A stretch of DNA of 64,000 bases. Source: an uncultured Paraprevotella sp. GTDB taxonomy: Bacteria > Bacteroidota > Bacteroidia > Bacteroidales > Bacteroidaceae. A program made the translations under genes and the position numbers. This document shows, piece after piece, positions 51,612-60,789 of the stretch (position 1 is its first letter; each line of letters starts with the position of its first letter). The stretch spans positions 17,067 to 81,066 of the forward strand of contig CALULA010000010.1 in the NCBI GenBank assembly GCA_944321365.1. The letters run 5' to 3'. Under the pieces are notes generated by a model. It worked only from the letters and a program-made list of their open reading frames with translations. It did no database searches and was not told where the DNA came from.

Positions 51612-54380
51612 TCAGTCCGTATCGTCCTTGTGCATCTTCTGATATGCGGTCGGCGGCATTCCGAACTCCTCCTTGAAGCTTGAAGTGAAATGCTTCCGGT
51701 CGGAGAATCCCAGGGCGGTCGCGATTTCGCTGATGCTGCGGTCTTGCGAAAGGACCATCTTCCGTGCATAGGCCATCTTGATCTGGCGGATAAACTCCGA
51801 GGGCGTCCGGCCAATGATGGCTTTGATTTTCCGTGTGAAGGTGGAGCGCGACATGTTCATCATGCCGGCCAGACGTTCCACACTCAAGTCCGGATCAGCC
51901 AGATGCTGCTCCACAATCTGCCGTGCGCGCTCCACAAAGATTCTGTTCAGGTTCTCGGTTTCCTCACATTGTCCGTCAAGCTTGCCGATAAGATAATTCC
52001 GCATGTTCAGCAGTTCGCCCGCCTCTGCCCATAATCTTTCATTGCGTTTCTGAGCGCGTGACAGATAATACCTGACAATTCCGAAAGTCAGAGCGCACAA
52101 AAAGACAACATAAAGGATATAGGCCCACCAGGTTTCGTAACAGGCGGGAGTCCGCTCTATGGAGAAGGCCGTCACGGTTTCCCCCCATCGCCCGTTCTCG
52201 TCGGTCGCTTTCACCTCAAACGTATATGTTCCCTTGGGCAGGTTCTGGTATATGGCACAAGGATTGCCGTCGCCGGTCTTTTGCCAATCCTCGTCGAATC
52301 CTTTCAGACGATAGGCGTAACGGATCTGCCGGGCTATACGATGACGGAGCGATGAGAAGCAGATGGTCATTTGTCTGGCCTCATGGGAAATCTGCAAAGG
52401 AACGAGCGGTTTATGGTAATCAAAAAGAACGGATTTCCCGTCGATGAGCACGTCTGTGATTTTTACGGAATCCGAAACAGCCTCTTTGTCCAGGCTGTTC
52501 GAAGGGCTGAGCCTGCAGATGCCGGGGATGCCTCCGAAAAGCAAGGTTCCGTCATTTCCCCGGCACAATGCGGTCGGGATGACGCGCCACAAGCCTGAGC
52601 CGTTGTCGGTCGTGCGATACTCATAGTAAGTCTGATGTGCGGGGGCGTATTCTATGATTCTCTTGTTGCAGCTCAGCCAGACATGTCCATACTCATCCGT
52701 CAGAATGCGGTTCACCATATCTCCGTCCAAGTCACAGTTGCGGGTATGGTTCCGTACGTGTCCGTCACGCGACAAGGAGAGGAGTTCCCCCTCGTCAGTT
52801 CCGAGCCATAATGTCCCGTCGTCAGCATACGCGATGCAGTTGAACGGCTGGCGCATGGCATAGCGTCTGACATTGTCATTTTCTCCGACAGCGTATACGC
52901 CTTTCCCCCTTGTGCAACAGTACATGGTTCCTCGCGTTCCGGCACATATCCCTGAAACAAATCCGTCTATGCCCGCAATACGGGTCGTGACATGCTCTTG
53001 CAGGTCGTGACGGAACAGGCCACGATCTGTGCCTATCCACAGAAAGCCTTCCGCCGTTTCGTGAAGACAGGTGATCACAGCCCCCTTCATCTCACGGGAG
53101 AAGTCCCGATGACAGGAAAGGTGTATACGTCCGTCGCGATAAGCGAACCGGAAAGCTTCCCGCCCGTATTCCGGACAGACCCACACTTCGTCCTTTCCGC
53201 CGGCCTTCTCCATGATTTTCACGTATTCCAGTTGCCGCGAAGAGTGCTGCGACACGATGCGGTCCTTTTTCAAGTCGTATAGGAACAGCCCTTCGCGTTC
53301 CTGGAACATCCAGAAAAGGTCAGGTCCGCTGTCTGCCGGAGACAATGCCATGATGGCGGGGTGGTATCCGCACCGTTCCTGCAATGCGGGCAGATGATAT
53401 AATACAGGCGTTCCGACAGAGGCGTGAATGATGAAGCTGGGGCAGTCGAATGCCGATACCCACAAGTCGCCATGTCGGTCTTGGATGATTTCATTGAGCA
53501 TCATCTTGTGGGGCAACGGCCTCAGATGTTCCTCAGGACATGCCATGCCGTCGTGAATCCCGTAAGTGAGAAGCGATTCGGATGAAGTAGCCCACAATGT
53601 ACGGCCTTTTTGAGTAAAGAAGATAACTTCATCCCCGGCAGCGGCAGCAGAGCCTGTAACAACGGCTCTCATGGAATCTATGGTCAGCCTGGCGATGCCC
53701 TTTCCCCATGTGGCCAGCCAATAACAGTCTTCCTCCTCGTCTTGACGAATGGTGCCGGGAAACAGCGACTGCCCTTCGGTAAGGTTGACGAACTTATCCT
53801 TGGTCCGGTCGTAGAGGAACACGCCGCCCCGCTTGAGCGTGACGAGCAACCGCCCTTTGCGGTCTTCGCAAAACCCGTTCAGCTCCCCGGCCTGCTCCGC
53901 GCCGACCAGCAAAGGATACTCTTTCCAGGTGCTGTCGGGCAGATAGCGGAGCAGCCATCCCTGCACCCCCATCCATACACTGCCGTCGCGGGTGGTGAAA
54001 ACGTGCTCCACGCGATGCCCCCTCGTAAGGCGGTGATCCACTTCCCGGATGCGGTAGTCTTTCTTGTCAAGGACATAGGCTCCGCTATTGGTGGTGAACC
54101 ATATTCTGCCCGTCCGGTCTTCCGCGATGCCGGCGATGAGATTGTCGCGCAGGATACCGGGCGTATGGAAATCGGACCGAAAGATGCGGATGCGGTAACC
54201 GTCGTCACGGCAGAGACCGTTTACCGTGCCATACCACATATATCCTTCGCTGTCCTGAAAGATGCGGTGAATGGCATTGACCGGAAGCTGTTCCAACGTA
54301 GGTATCCTCGTGACGGAGAATGCTGTGGCCTGCAGGCTCAGGCTGCAGGCCCAAAGGAGCAGAAGAAGGAGGTTTTTCAT
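51612..54380 (-). CDS. Membrane-anchored beta-propeller sensor with cytoplasmic AraC domain, lacking kinase and receiver
   Basis: 922 residues from MKNLLLLLLW. Signal peptide, then a periplasmic two-component-regulator propeller (about 22-670; repeats such as WIGTDRGLFRHD and LWLGTDEGELLSL), a Y_Y_Y-type Ig-like domain (IRYAYRLKGFDEDWQ), one membrane helix at about 751-773, a linker, and an AraC HTH pair at about 815-918. Histidine kinase and receiver domains of classical hybrid two-component sensors are missing, so signalling must pass directly through the membrane to DNA. Divergent from GH127, its likely target. Codons upstream to 54641 overlap the GH127 gene and are rejected. Confidence 0.88.
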   Translation of the reverse strand: MKNLLLLLLWACSLSLQATAFSVTRIPTLEQLPVNAIHRIFQDSEGYMWYGTVNGLCRDDGYRIRIFRSDFHTPGILRDNLIAGIAEDRTGRIWFTTNSGAYVLDKKDYRIREVDHRLTRGHRVEHVFTTRDGSVWMGVQGWLLRYLPDSTWKEYPLLVGAEQAGELNGFCEDRKGRLLVTLKRGGVFLYDRTKDKFVNLTEGQSLFPGTIRQDEEEDCYWLATWGKGIARLTIDSMRAVVTGSAAAAGDEVIFFTQKGRTLWATSSESLLTYGIHDGMACPEEHLRPLPHKMMLNEIIQDRHGDLWVSAFDCPSFIIHASVGTPVLYHLPALQERCGYHPAIMALSPADSGPDLFWMFQEREGLFLYDLKKDRIVSQHSSRQLEYVKIMEKAGGKDEVWVCPEYGREAFRFAYRDGRIHLSCHRDFSREMKGAVITCLHETAEGFLWIGTDRGLFRHDLQEHVTTRIAGIDGFVSGICAGTRGTMYCCTRGKGVYAVGENDNVRRYAMRQPFNCIAYADDGTLWLGTDEGELLSLSRDGHVRNHTRNCDLDGDMVNRILTDEYGHVWLSCNKRIIEYAPAHQTYYEYRTTDNGSGLWRVIPTALCRGNDGTLLFGGIPGICRLSPSNSLDKEAVSDSVKITDVLIDGKSVLFDYHKPLVPLQISHEARQMTICFSSLRHRIARQIRYAYRLKGFDEDWQKTGDGNPCAIYQNLPKGTYTFEVKATDENGRWGETVTAFSIERTPACYETWWAYILYVVFLCALTFGIVRYYLSRAQKRNERLWAEAGELLNMRNYLIGKLDGQCEETENLNRIFVERARQIVEQHLADPDLSVERLAGMMNMSRSTFTRKIKAIIGRTPSEFIRQIKMAYARKMVLSQDRSISEIATALGFSDRKHFTSSFKEEFGMPPTAYQKMHKDDTD

Positions 54381-54400
54381 GTGCATGCTTTCTTTTGTTG

Positions 54401-54408
54401 CAAAATTA
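54401..54408 (-). promoter_or_regulatory. -7 promoter element of the propeller/AraC regulator
   Basis: Minus-strand TAATTTTG fits TAnnTTTG, 21 bp before the start codon. Confidence 0.5.
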
Positions 54409-54449
54409 GGAATTAAATCCGTATTCCCATGTGTTCCGCCCATGTAAAA

Positions 54450-54537
54450 GCACATCCGGCGGGATGCCTTTTGTGTCAAAAGCGGGGCTGTTTTGACGCA
54501 ACGGGTATCGGGACAGCGAAATTGCCGACTTTCGCTC
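54450..54537. repeat. Possible degenerate 22-bp array in the regulator/GH127 divergent region
   Basis: TTTTGTGTCAA and TTTTGACGCAA cores begin 22 bp apart (54472 and 54494 by the same anchor as the other arrays), each preceded by GCGGG-like bases. Flanking units in phase are weak. It may be a decayed member of the TTGCGCAA family or an operator for the regulator. Confidence 0.3.
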
Positions 54538-54560
54538 CCCTGTTCCTCACGTCCTGATTC

Positions 54561-54568
54561 TAATTTTG
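54561..54568 (+). promoter_or_regulatory. -7 promoter element of the GH127 gene
   Basis: TAATTTTG fits TAnnTTTG and lies 29 bp before the start codon; no -33 box at the expected distance, consistent with activator dependence. Confidence 0.5.
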
Positions 54569-54597
54569 GAGCGTAAACGATTTTAATCTGAAATGAT

Positions 54598-57500
54598 ATG
54601 ACAAAAGTGAAAAAAACAACAGCCATGAAAGGAATGGCCATGCTGGCCGCTCTGATGGTCTCGCCGTTTACGCTTTCCGCACAAAGCGAGCTTTACCCCG
54701 GACATTTCGATCTGGAGGAAGTGAGGCTGCTCGACAGCCCGTTCCGCAGAGCAATGGAACTGAACGACTCCCTCCTTTTCGAGTATGACGTAGACCGGCT
54801 GCTGACGGCGGCCATCGTGCAGTCGGGACTGAACGACAACCCCTCGTCCAAGTATTACGGCTGGAGCGCCCGGCACCCGGAACACTCCATCTGGTATTAC
54901 CAAAGTACGATTCCCCACTATGTCTCTTCCCTCGCCATTGCATACGCGGCGGCTTCGGACGACGAGATGAAGCTGAGCCTGAAAGAACGTCTGGAATATA
55001 CGCTGGGCGTACTGAAGGACTGTCAGGATGTGTTCGACGGAAACACGGAAGGCATGTACGGATATGTAGGCACGGAACCCCTCGAAGACATGTGGAAAGC
55101 TCTCTACAAAGGGAACACCTCGCCGTTCACACAAAACGGAGGCTGGTGCCCGTTTTATTACATCCACAAGATGCTCGCAGGCTTCCGGGACGCCTGGATG
55201 TATGCGGACAACGGTGAGGCCAAGGAAATGTACCGCAAACTGGCCGACTGGAGCGTGAACATCATCTCCAACCTGACGGACAGCCAGCTGCAATCCATCC
55301 TCGGCGTGGAGCACGGCGGCATGGTGGAACTGCTGGCCGACGCCAGCCACATCTTCGGCGACCAGAAGTATATGGATGCGGCCAAACGGTATTGCCACAC
55401 CTGGCTATTGGACGGCATGCAGACGCTGAACACCACACTGCTCGACGGGCAACATGCCAACTCCACCGTCCCCAAATTCATGGGGTTCCAGCGCATCTGG
55501 CAGGAACAGCTGCGTTCCGGCGGAGAGGCGGAAGAAAGATACCGTAACGCCGCGCACAACTTCTGGGAGGACGTGACCGGCAACCGCACGGTGTGCATCG
55601 GCGGAAACAGTGTGAGCGAGCACTTCATCCCCGCAGCGCAAAGCTGCCAGTATATAGACAATCTGGAGGGACCGGAGACCTGCAACTCCTACAACATGCT
55701 GAAGCTGTCCGAAGCCTTGTCCGACGAGACACACGACGCCCGTTATGCGGACTTTTACGAAGCCACCATGTTCAATCATATCCTGTCCTCACAGAATCCG
55801 CATACGGGCGGATTCGTATACTTCACCTCGCTGCGTCCGCAGAGCTACCGCATCTACTCCACCACCGACCTGAGCCTCTGGTGCTGCGTGGGGACAGGAC
55901 TGGAAAACCACAGCCGCTACGGACACTTCATCTATACGCATTCGGCAGACAATGACACGCTCTACGTCAACCTCTTCATACCGTCCAGACTGGAGTCGGA
56001 CGTATTCAGCGTGACTCAGGAAAACAGCTATCCGGAGCAGCCCTCCACCCGCATCACCATCGACAAGGGCGGACAGTTCACCCTGGCTGTCCGTCATCCC
56101 TGGTGGACCACAGAAGCCTATGCCGTGACAGTGAACGGCACGACGGCGGATATAGACGTGACGGCAGGCCAGTCTGGCTATGCCTGCGTGGAGCGCGACT
56201 GGAAAGAAGGCGACGTGGTGGAAGTCAGCATCCCGATGCGGCTACGCTACGAAGAATGCCCGAACTATCCGGACTATATAGCTTTCAAGTACGGTCCCAT
56301 CCTGCTGGCCGCACAGACCACCGCCTCAAGCCCGGAAGAGGCGGAGACGTCCGGACTTGACTACGAGGACCTGCCCAACCAGTTTGCCGACGGCAGCCGG
56401 TGGGGACATTCACCGGCCTCGATGGCCACGCCGAAATCGCTGTCCTCCGCCCCGTTGCTCATCGGCAGCCGCGACGAAGTGCTGAAACGCATCAGCCCTG
56501 CCGAACAGCCCCTGCAGTTTGACATTGACGTGAAGAGCGAATGGATGAAGAACGGCTGGACCACACTGCGGCTCATGCCTTTCTGGCAGATTCACGAAGC
56601 ACGCTATCAGTGCTACTGGTACAACCGGACGGCAGACGAGTTCAAAAACAGCGACATGGCACTGGCCGACTCTCTGGAAATGGTTCTGAACAACCGCACC
56701 ATCGATTTCGTAGGCACGGGCGAGCCGCAAAGCGAACTGGCCCATGAGGCGGAATATTCCGAAACGTCCAACACGGGCATCGCCGGAAATGAACTTTACC
56801 GTGACGTGAAAGCCGGCGGATACATCCAATATACGCTCTTCAACCACGCAGGCAAGACGGACAGCATCTCCATCCTGTGCCGCTTCAACGTGTTCGACCA
56901 CAACCGACGCTCGGCCATCTATATCGACGACGTGAAGCTCACGGACGTCACTGTGCCCGAATCTACGGGCCGGGCCAACGCACAAGGGCTGTTCGACATG
57001 GAATATCCCGTCCCTGAAGAGATGATGAAGAACAGCGACGGCACGCCGAAGAGCCAGATCACATTCCGCCTGCAGGCTTCGGAAACGACCATGGCTCCCG
57101 GACTGTATTACCTCCGCCTCCTGAGCGGCTACGGAGCTGACGACTACCGTTTCGTGGCGACAGACTGGATAGCCATCGACCCGGCCCGCGTGACACAGGA
57201 CAAGTTCAGCTACGACACGGCGGACAACACACTGACCGTGGAAGCAGGAACCGGACTGAACAACGTCTGCGTGCAGCTCGACTGCCAGCGCGCCCACTAC
57301 ACCGTGAACGGGCAGAACAAGTATCTGCTCGTCGCAGGCGAGAACCTGAGCCGCGCGGACGGAGCCAGCTATCTGTGGTGGCTCAACGGAGCGAATCACG
57401 GCACACAGGTCAAACCGGACTATGCCACGGAAGGAAAGGACGGACAGACCGTATTCGCCTGGGACATCACCCGCTCCGGACTTGACGCCAACTGCCAGGG

Positions 57501-57777
57501 CGACCGCTGGCCGACAGACATCGGCACCACATGTTTCGGCCTCACCTCCACAACAGGCAGCAGCACGCTCACGTACATCGGATTCGTCGAGTCTGTGGAA
57601 GACTGGCTCCAGGGCGACGGCATCACGAAGATTCCGACCGGACAGTCCGACCGGACAGTCGACGTATACAACCTCTCCGGACAGATGATGCGGAAAGGCG
57701 CGTTGAAAGAACGCGCTCTGGAGGGACTCCCCGGCGGAATCTACATCGTGGACAGAAAGAAAGTGTACGTGCGCTGA
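54598..57777 (+). CDS. GH127 glycoside hydrolase, probable beta-L-arabinofuranosidase, with long C-terminal extension
   Basis: 1059 residues, far longer than the roughly 650 of the GH127 catalytic module. Signal peptide ends at TLSAQS. The catalytic set known from GH127 (Glu, and a Zn-bound Glu/Cys3) is visible: E341 in SVSEHFIP, E360 and C362 in PETCNSYNML, C429 and C430 in LWCCVGTG, with one of the latter the nucleophile. After about residue 640 come two beta-rich domains of unknown type and a C-terminal tail (VYNLSGQMMRKG ... LPGGIYIVDRKKVYVR) resembling a type IX-style sorting domain. Secreted, probably acting on arabinose-containing plant glycans. Confidence 0.87.
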   Translation: MTKVKKTTAMKGMAMLAALMVSPFTLSAQSELYPGHFDLEEVRLLDSPFRRAMELNDSLLFEYDVDRLLTAAIVQSGLNDNPSSKYYGWSARHPEHSIWYYQSTIPHYVSSLAIAYAAASDDEMKLSLKERLEYTLGVLKDCQDVFDGNTEGMYGYVGTEPLEDMWKALYKGNTSPFTQNGGWCPFYYIHKMLAGFRDAWMYADNGEAKEMYRKLADWSVNIISNLTDSQLQSILGVEHGGMVELLADASHIFGDQKYMDAAKRYCHTWLLDGMQTLNTTLLDGQHANSTVPKFMGFQRIWQEQLRSGGEAEERYRNAAHNFWEDVTGNRTVCIGGNSVSEHFIPAAQSCQYIDNLEGPETCNSYNMLKLSEALSDETHDARYADFYEATMFNHILSSQNPHTGGFVYFTSLRPQSYRIYSTTDLSLWCCVGTGLENHSRYGHFIYTHSADNDTLYVNLFIPSRLESDVFSVTQENSYPEQPSTRITIDKGGQFTLAVRHPWWTTEAYAVTVNGTTADIDVTAGQSGYACVERDWKEGDVVEVSIPMRLRYEECPNYPDYIAFKYGPILLAAQTTASSPEEAETSGLDYEDLPNQFADGSRWGHSPASMATPKSLSSAPLLIGSRDEVLKRISPAEQPLQFDIDVKSEWMKNGWTTLRLMPFWQIHEARYQCYWYNRTADEFKNSDMALADSLEMVLNNRTIDFVGTGEPQSELAHEAEYSETSNTGIAGNELYRDVKAGGYIQYTLFNHAGKTDSISILCRFNVFDHNRRSAIYIDDVKLTDVTVPESTGRANAQGLFDMEYPVPEEMMKNSDGTPKSQITFRLQASETTMAPGLYYLRLLSGYGADDYRFVATDWIAIDPARVTQDKFSYDTADNTLTVEAGTGLNNVCVQLDCQRAHYTVNGQNKYLLVAGENLSRADGASYLWWLNGANHGTQVKPDYATEGKDGQTVFAWDITRSGLDANCQGDRWPTDIGTTCFGLTSTTGSSTLTYIGFVESVEDWLQGDGITKIPTGQSDRTVDVYNLSGQMMRKGALKERALEGLPGGIYIVDRKKVYVR

Positions 57778-58330
57778 CTTGAAATCCGGCCCGTAAGCTC
57801 CAACTGGCATGCGCCGTTTCCGTACCGTTGCAACAACGGCATGGAACGGCGCATCCCTTTTCCGAGGAACAGCGCATCACCACGGACGGTCCAGAACGGC
57901 TTCCGTCATGAAGACTTCCCGCCGGATGCAGCGGCAGGTCCGGATTTCAGCACCTGCAGGCACAGAAAAGGCATGACACAAGACAGCCCGCCCCATGTGT
58001 GTTCCGGCCATGGCCATGGCTCGACTGCCGGACGCCCTCTCCCGCCGCAACGCCGACAGCACCGCGCGTCCATTCCGCATCCGCAGGGGAACGCATGCTC
58101 CGGCAGACCGCTCTCACACTACACCGGCAGAAGCCGACTCCGGCCAACCTCACTCTGCGCATGCTTGTCCGCACCCGCAAAATCCACATCCGGCAGCAGC
58201 CGTACCGGAACCATGCGCCCGCCATCAGCAGCCCTCCGCCCGTCAACACCTGACCGGAATCCGATAAGGAAGAAAAAGGAAGGGCGGATAAAAGGCTCCG
58301 GCCCCCACAGCATAATCTCCACCATACGCC
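57778..58330. other. GC-rich gene-free stretch downstream of GH127
   Basis: No convincing gene, RNA or terminator was found. Open frames exist on both strands but encode Pro/Arg/Ser/His-rich composition without domain features. Base composition is richer in G+C than the flanking genes. The AT-rich 21-bp array begins immediately after. Confidence 0.5.
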
Positions 58331-58435
58331 GCGCATTTCTCTATCTCTAACCTAAAGATATATATCTCCAGCCTAAAGATACATATCTCTAAGCTGAAGA
58401 TATATATCCTCAGCCTGAAGACAGACTTTCACAGA
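58331..58435. repeat. AT-rich 21-bp tandem array
   Basis: Three clear units of 21 bp start at 58352, 58373 and 58394 with the pattern CTRAAGATAYATATCYYYAR; partial units precede (58331) and follow (58415). Each unit contains a near-palindrome AGATATATATCT, so the array is a series of dyads spaced by two helical turns. It ends about 170 bp before the PD40 gene. Confidence 0.8.
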
Positions 58436-58578
58436 GGGAAGTTTTGTTTTCCTCCGCCGCCGTTCCGGACTTTCGTCCCTGTCTCCACCACCCCATCCAC
58501 ATCCTTTTCACTTTTTATGCCGGCCTCACATATTCTTAAATATTATTAGAAAATCACACAGGTTTGAATTATAATCTC

Positions 58579-58586
58579 TATCTTTG
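58579..58586 (+). promoter_or_regulatory. -7 promoter element of the PD40 gene
   Basis: TATCTTTG fits TAnnTTTG and lies 17 bp before the ATG, with a TTTG only 12 bp upstream. Confidence 0.5.
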
Positions 58587-58603
58587 AATAAAAAAGAAAC
58601 GCC

Positions 58604-59857
58604 ATGCAGCCCATCAAGAAATACACGCTTACGGCTCTGTGCGCACTGTCCGTCGCCCTGACCGCACAGGCACAGAAGAACACTCCGCAACAAACCGCTG
58701 AAGACTACATCAACCACTACCAGTTCGACCAGGCGGAAGAGCTCATCAACAAAGACATCAAAAAGCTGAAACGCAGACGCCAGCCGACTACGACCGAAGA
58801 GGAACTGCTGGAAAGAGCGGCCAAAATGCGTTCGATGATGAGAGCCACAGAAAGACTGACGGTGGTGGACAGCATCGTCGTAGACAAAGCTACTTTCCTG
58901 AATCATATCAAGCTGAGTGAAGAAAGCGGCACACTGCATACCGGCACAGACTTCTTTCATCGTACCGACTCAGACCAATGTACGGTCCACCTCTCCGAAC
59001 TGGGCAACAAAATCTATTTCTCCCAAAGGGATGAGAACCAGAACCTGCGCCTCTATGTCAGTGACCTTGTAGGCGGACAATGGAATGCTCCACGGAAAAT
59101 AGACGAACTGGAAGGCGATGACGCCGAAAACTATCCCTTCATGATGTCGGACGGCGTGACACTTTACTATGCAGCCAAAGGCAGCGAAAGTATCGGCGGA
59201 TATGACATATTCGTGACACGCTACGATATGGACGAAAAGAAATTTCTCTATCCGGAAAACCTGGGCATGCCCTATAACTCGCCGGCCAACGACTATATGA
59301 TGGCCATTGATGAGTACAACGGCCTGGGGTGGTTCGCATCCGACCGCAGCCAACCGGAGGGAAAGGTCTGCATCTACGTATTCATCCCCAACGATATCCG
59401 GAAACTGTACGACACCAACATCTATCCCCCGGAAGACCTGCGCCGGCTGGCCTTATTGACCAGCATTGCGGAAACCTGGGGCGATCAGGGCGCCATACAG
59501 GAAGCGCGTCAGCGACTGCAGGCCGTACTGACCGCACCGAAAAAGACAATCAAGAAAAAGGATTTTGAATTCGTCATCGACGACCATAACACGTATACCC
59601 TGCTGAAAGACTTCAAATCGGAAGAAGCACGCAACCGCATGACCGCATGGATGAAAAACCAAAAGCAACTGAACAAAAACGTGCAATATCTGAATGATCT
59701 GCGGGACCGCTATGCCGCATCGGACGAGAGCCAGCGACAAACACTCGGTGAACAAATCAGACAAATAGAAAGTCAATGTGAAAGAGATGCCGCCGCCATG
59801 AAAGCCGAGGAAAAGAACATCCGCAACATGGAAATCAAAGCACTCTCACAAGAATAA
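58604..59857 (+). CDS. Secreted PD40 (TolB-like propeller) protein
   Basis: 417 residues. Signal peptide to TAQAQK, an N-terminal helical part (residues 28-90, TPR-like AEDYINHYQFDQAEELI), then WD40-like PD40 strands (KIYFSQRDENQNLRLYVSDL, VTLYYAAKGSESIGGYDIFV, GLGWFASDRSQPEGKVCIYV), and a C-terminal coiled-coil segment from about residue 330. It resembles the PD40 halves of OmpA-linked envelope proteins but has no OmpA domain. Probably a periplasmic or outer-membrane-associated scaffold. 33 bp precede the phosphorylase gene, so they may be cotranscribed. Confidence 0.78.
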   Translation: MQPIKKYTLTALCALSVALTAQAQKNTPQQTAEDYINHYQFDQAEELINKDIKKLKRRRQPTTTEEELLERAAKMRSMMRATERLTVVDSIVVDKATFLNHIKLSEESGTLHTGTDFFHRTDSDQCTVHLSELGNKIYFSQRDENQNLRLYVSDLVGGQWNAPRKIDELEGDDAENYPFMMSDGVTLYYAAKGSESIGGYDIFVTRYDMDEKKFLYPENLGMPYNSPANDYMMAIDEYNGLGWFASDRSQPEGKVCIYVFIPNDIRKLYDTNIYPPEDLRRLALLTSIAETWGDQGAIQEARQRLQAVLTAPKKTIKKKDFEFVIDDHNTYTLLKDFKSEEARNRMTAWMKNQKQLNKNVQYLNDLRDRYAASDESQRQTLGEQIRQIESQCERDAAAMKAEEKNIRNMEIKALSQE

Positions 59858-59890
59858 TTCATTCAATCAACCCCTCAAACAACCCGCGAT

Positions 59891-60772
59891 ATGAAAAAGA
59901 AATATTTTGCCCCTTCGGAACTGATCATCAATGATGACGGCAGCGTTTTTCACCTTCATGTGAAACCTGAACAGCTGGCCGACAAAGTGATTCTTGTAGG
60001 TGACCCCGGTCGCGTGCCGGTGGTAGCCTCCCACTTCGACACACAAGACTGCGACGTTCAAAGCCGTGAGTTCCATACCATAACGGGAACATACAAAAAC
60101 AAACGTATAACCGTTGTGTCCACCGGCATCGGCTGCGATAACATAGACATCGTCATGAACGAACTGGACGCACTGGCCAACATCGATTTCACTACCAGAG
60201 AAGAAAAAGACCGGCTTCGTTCGCTGGAGCTCGTGCGTATCGGCACTTGTGGCGGTTTACAGCCTTATACTCCCATCGGAACATTCATCTGCTCTGTCAA
60301 ATCGGTGGGATTCGACGGATTGCTGAACTTCTATGAGGGACGTAATGCCGTATGTGATCTGGCATTGGAACGTGCACTGCTCAATCATTTGGGTTGGACG
60401 GGCAACCTCTGCGCCCCTGCCCCTTACGTCATAGATGCCGATGCCGAACTGGTGGAACGTATAGCCGGACAAGACATGATACGCGGCATTACCGTCGCCT
60501 GCGGCGGATTCTTCGGACCGCAGGGACGGCAGCTTCGCATTCCGCTGGCCGATCCGCGGCAGAATGAAAAAATAGAGTCATTCTCCTACAACGGCATGCA
60601 AATCACCAACTTCGAGATGGAGAGTTCCGCACTGGCCGGTCTGGCACGTCTGATGGGACACAAAGCCACAACTTGCTGTATGGTCATCGCCAACCGTGTA
60701 GCCGGAAAAGCTGATCCCGGCTACAAAAACAGAATTGACGACCTCATCCAATTAGTACTTAACCGCATCTGA
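59891..60772 (+). CDS. Nucleoside phosphorylase, uridine phosphorylase-like
   Basis: 293 residues. Phosphate-binding VGDPGRVPVV, the GTCGGLQPYTPIG motif, and the nucleoside-binding NFEMESSALAGLARLMGH are those of the PNP/UDP family. It would split a nucleoside with phosphate to base and ribose-1-P. The exact base is uncertain; the sequence is longer than E. coli Udp by about 40 residues. Followed 17 bp later by the GAF gene. Confidence 0.85.
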   Translation: MKKKYFAPSELIINDDGSVFHLHVKPEQLADKVILVGDPGRVPVVASHFDTQDCDVQSREFHTITGTYKNKRITVVSTGIGCDNIDIVMNELDALANIDFTTREEKDRLRSLELVRIGTCGGLQPYTPIGTFICSVKSVGFDGLLNFYEGRNAVCDLALERALLNHLGWTGNLCAPAPYVIDADAELVERIAGQDMIRGITVACGGFFGPQGRQLRIPLADPRQNEKIESFSYNGMQITNFEMESSALAGLARLMGHKATTCCMVIANRVAGKADPGYKNRIDDLIQLVLNRI

Positions 60773-60789
60773 CACATCCGTAAAACTGA

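Noticed and set aside
54387..54641. N-terminal extension of the propeller/AraC regulator
   Set aside because: It would overlap the divergent GH127 start and its promoter; the true signal peptide begins at 54380.
57841..58350. 169-codon plus-strand ORF and overlapping minus-strand ORFs
   Set aside because: Pro/Ser/Arg/His-rich composition, no domain, no promoter, and competing frames on both strands; more likely chance open frames in GC-rich DNA.
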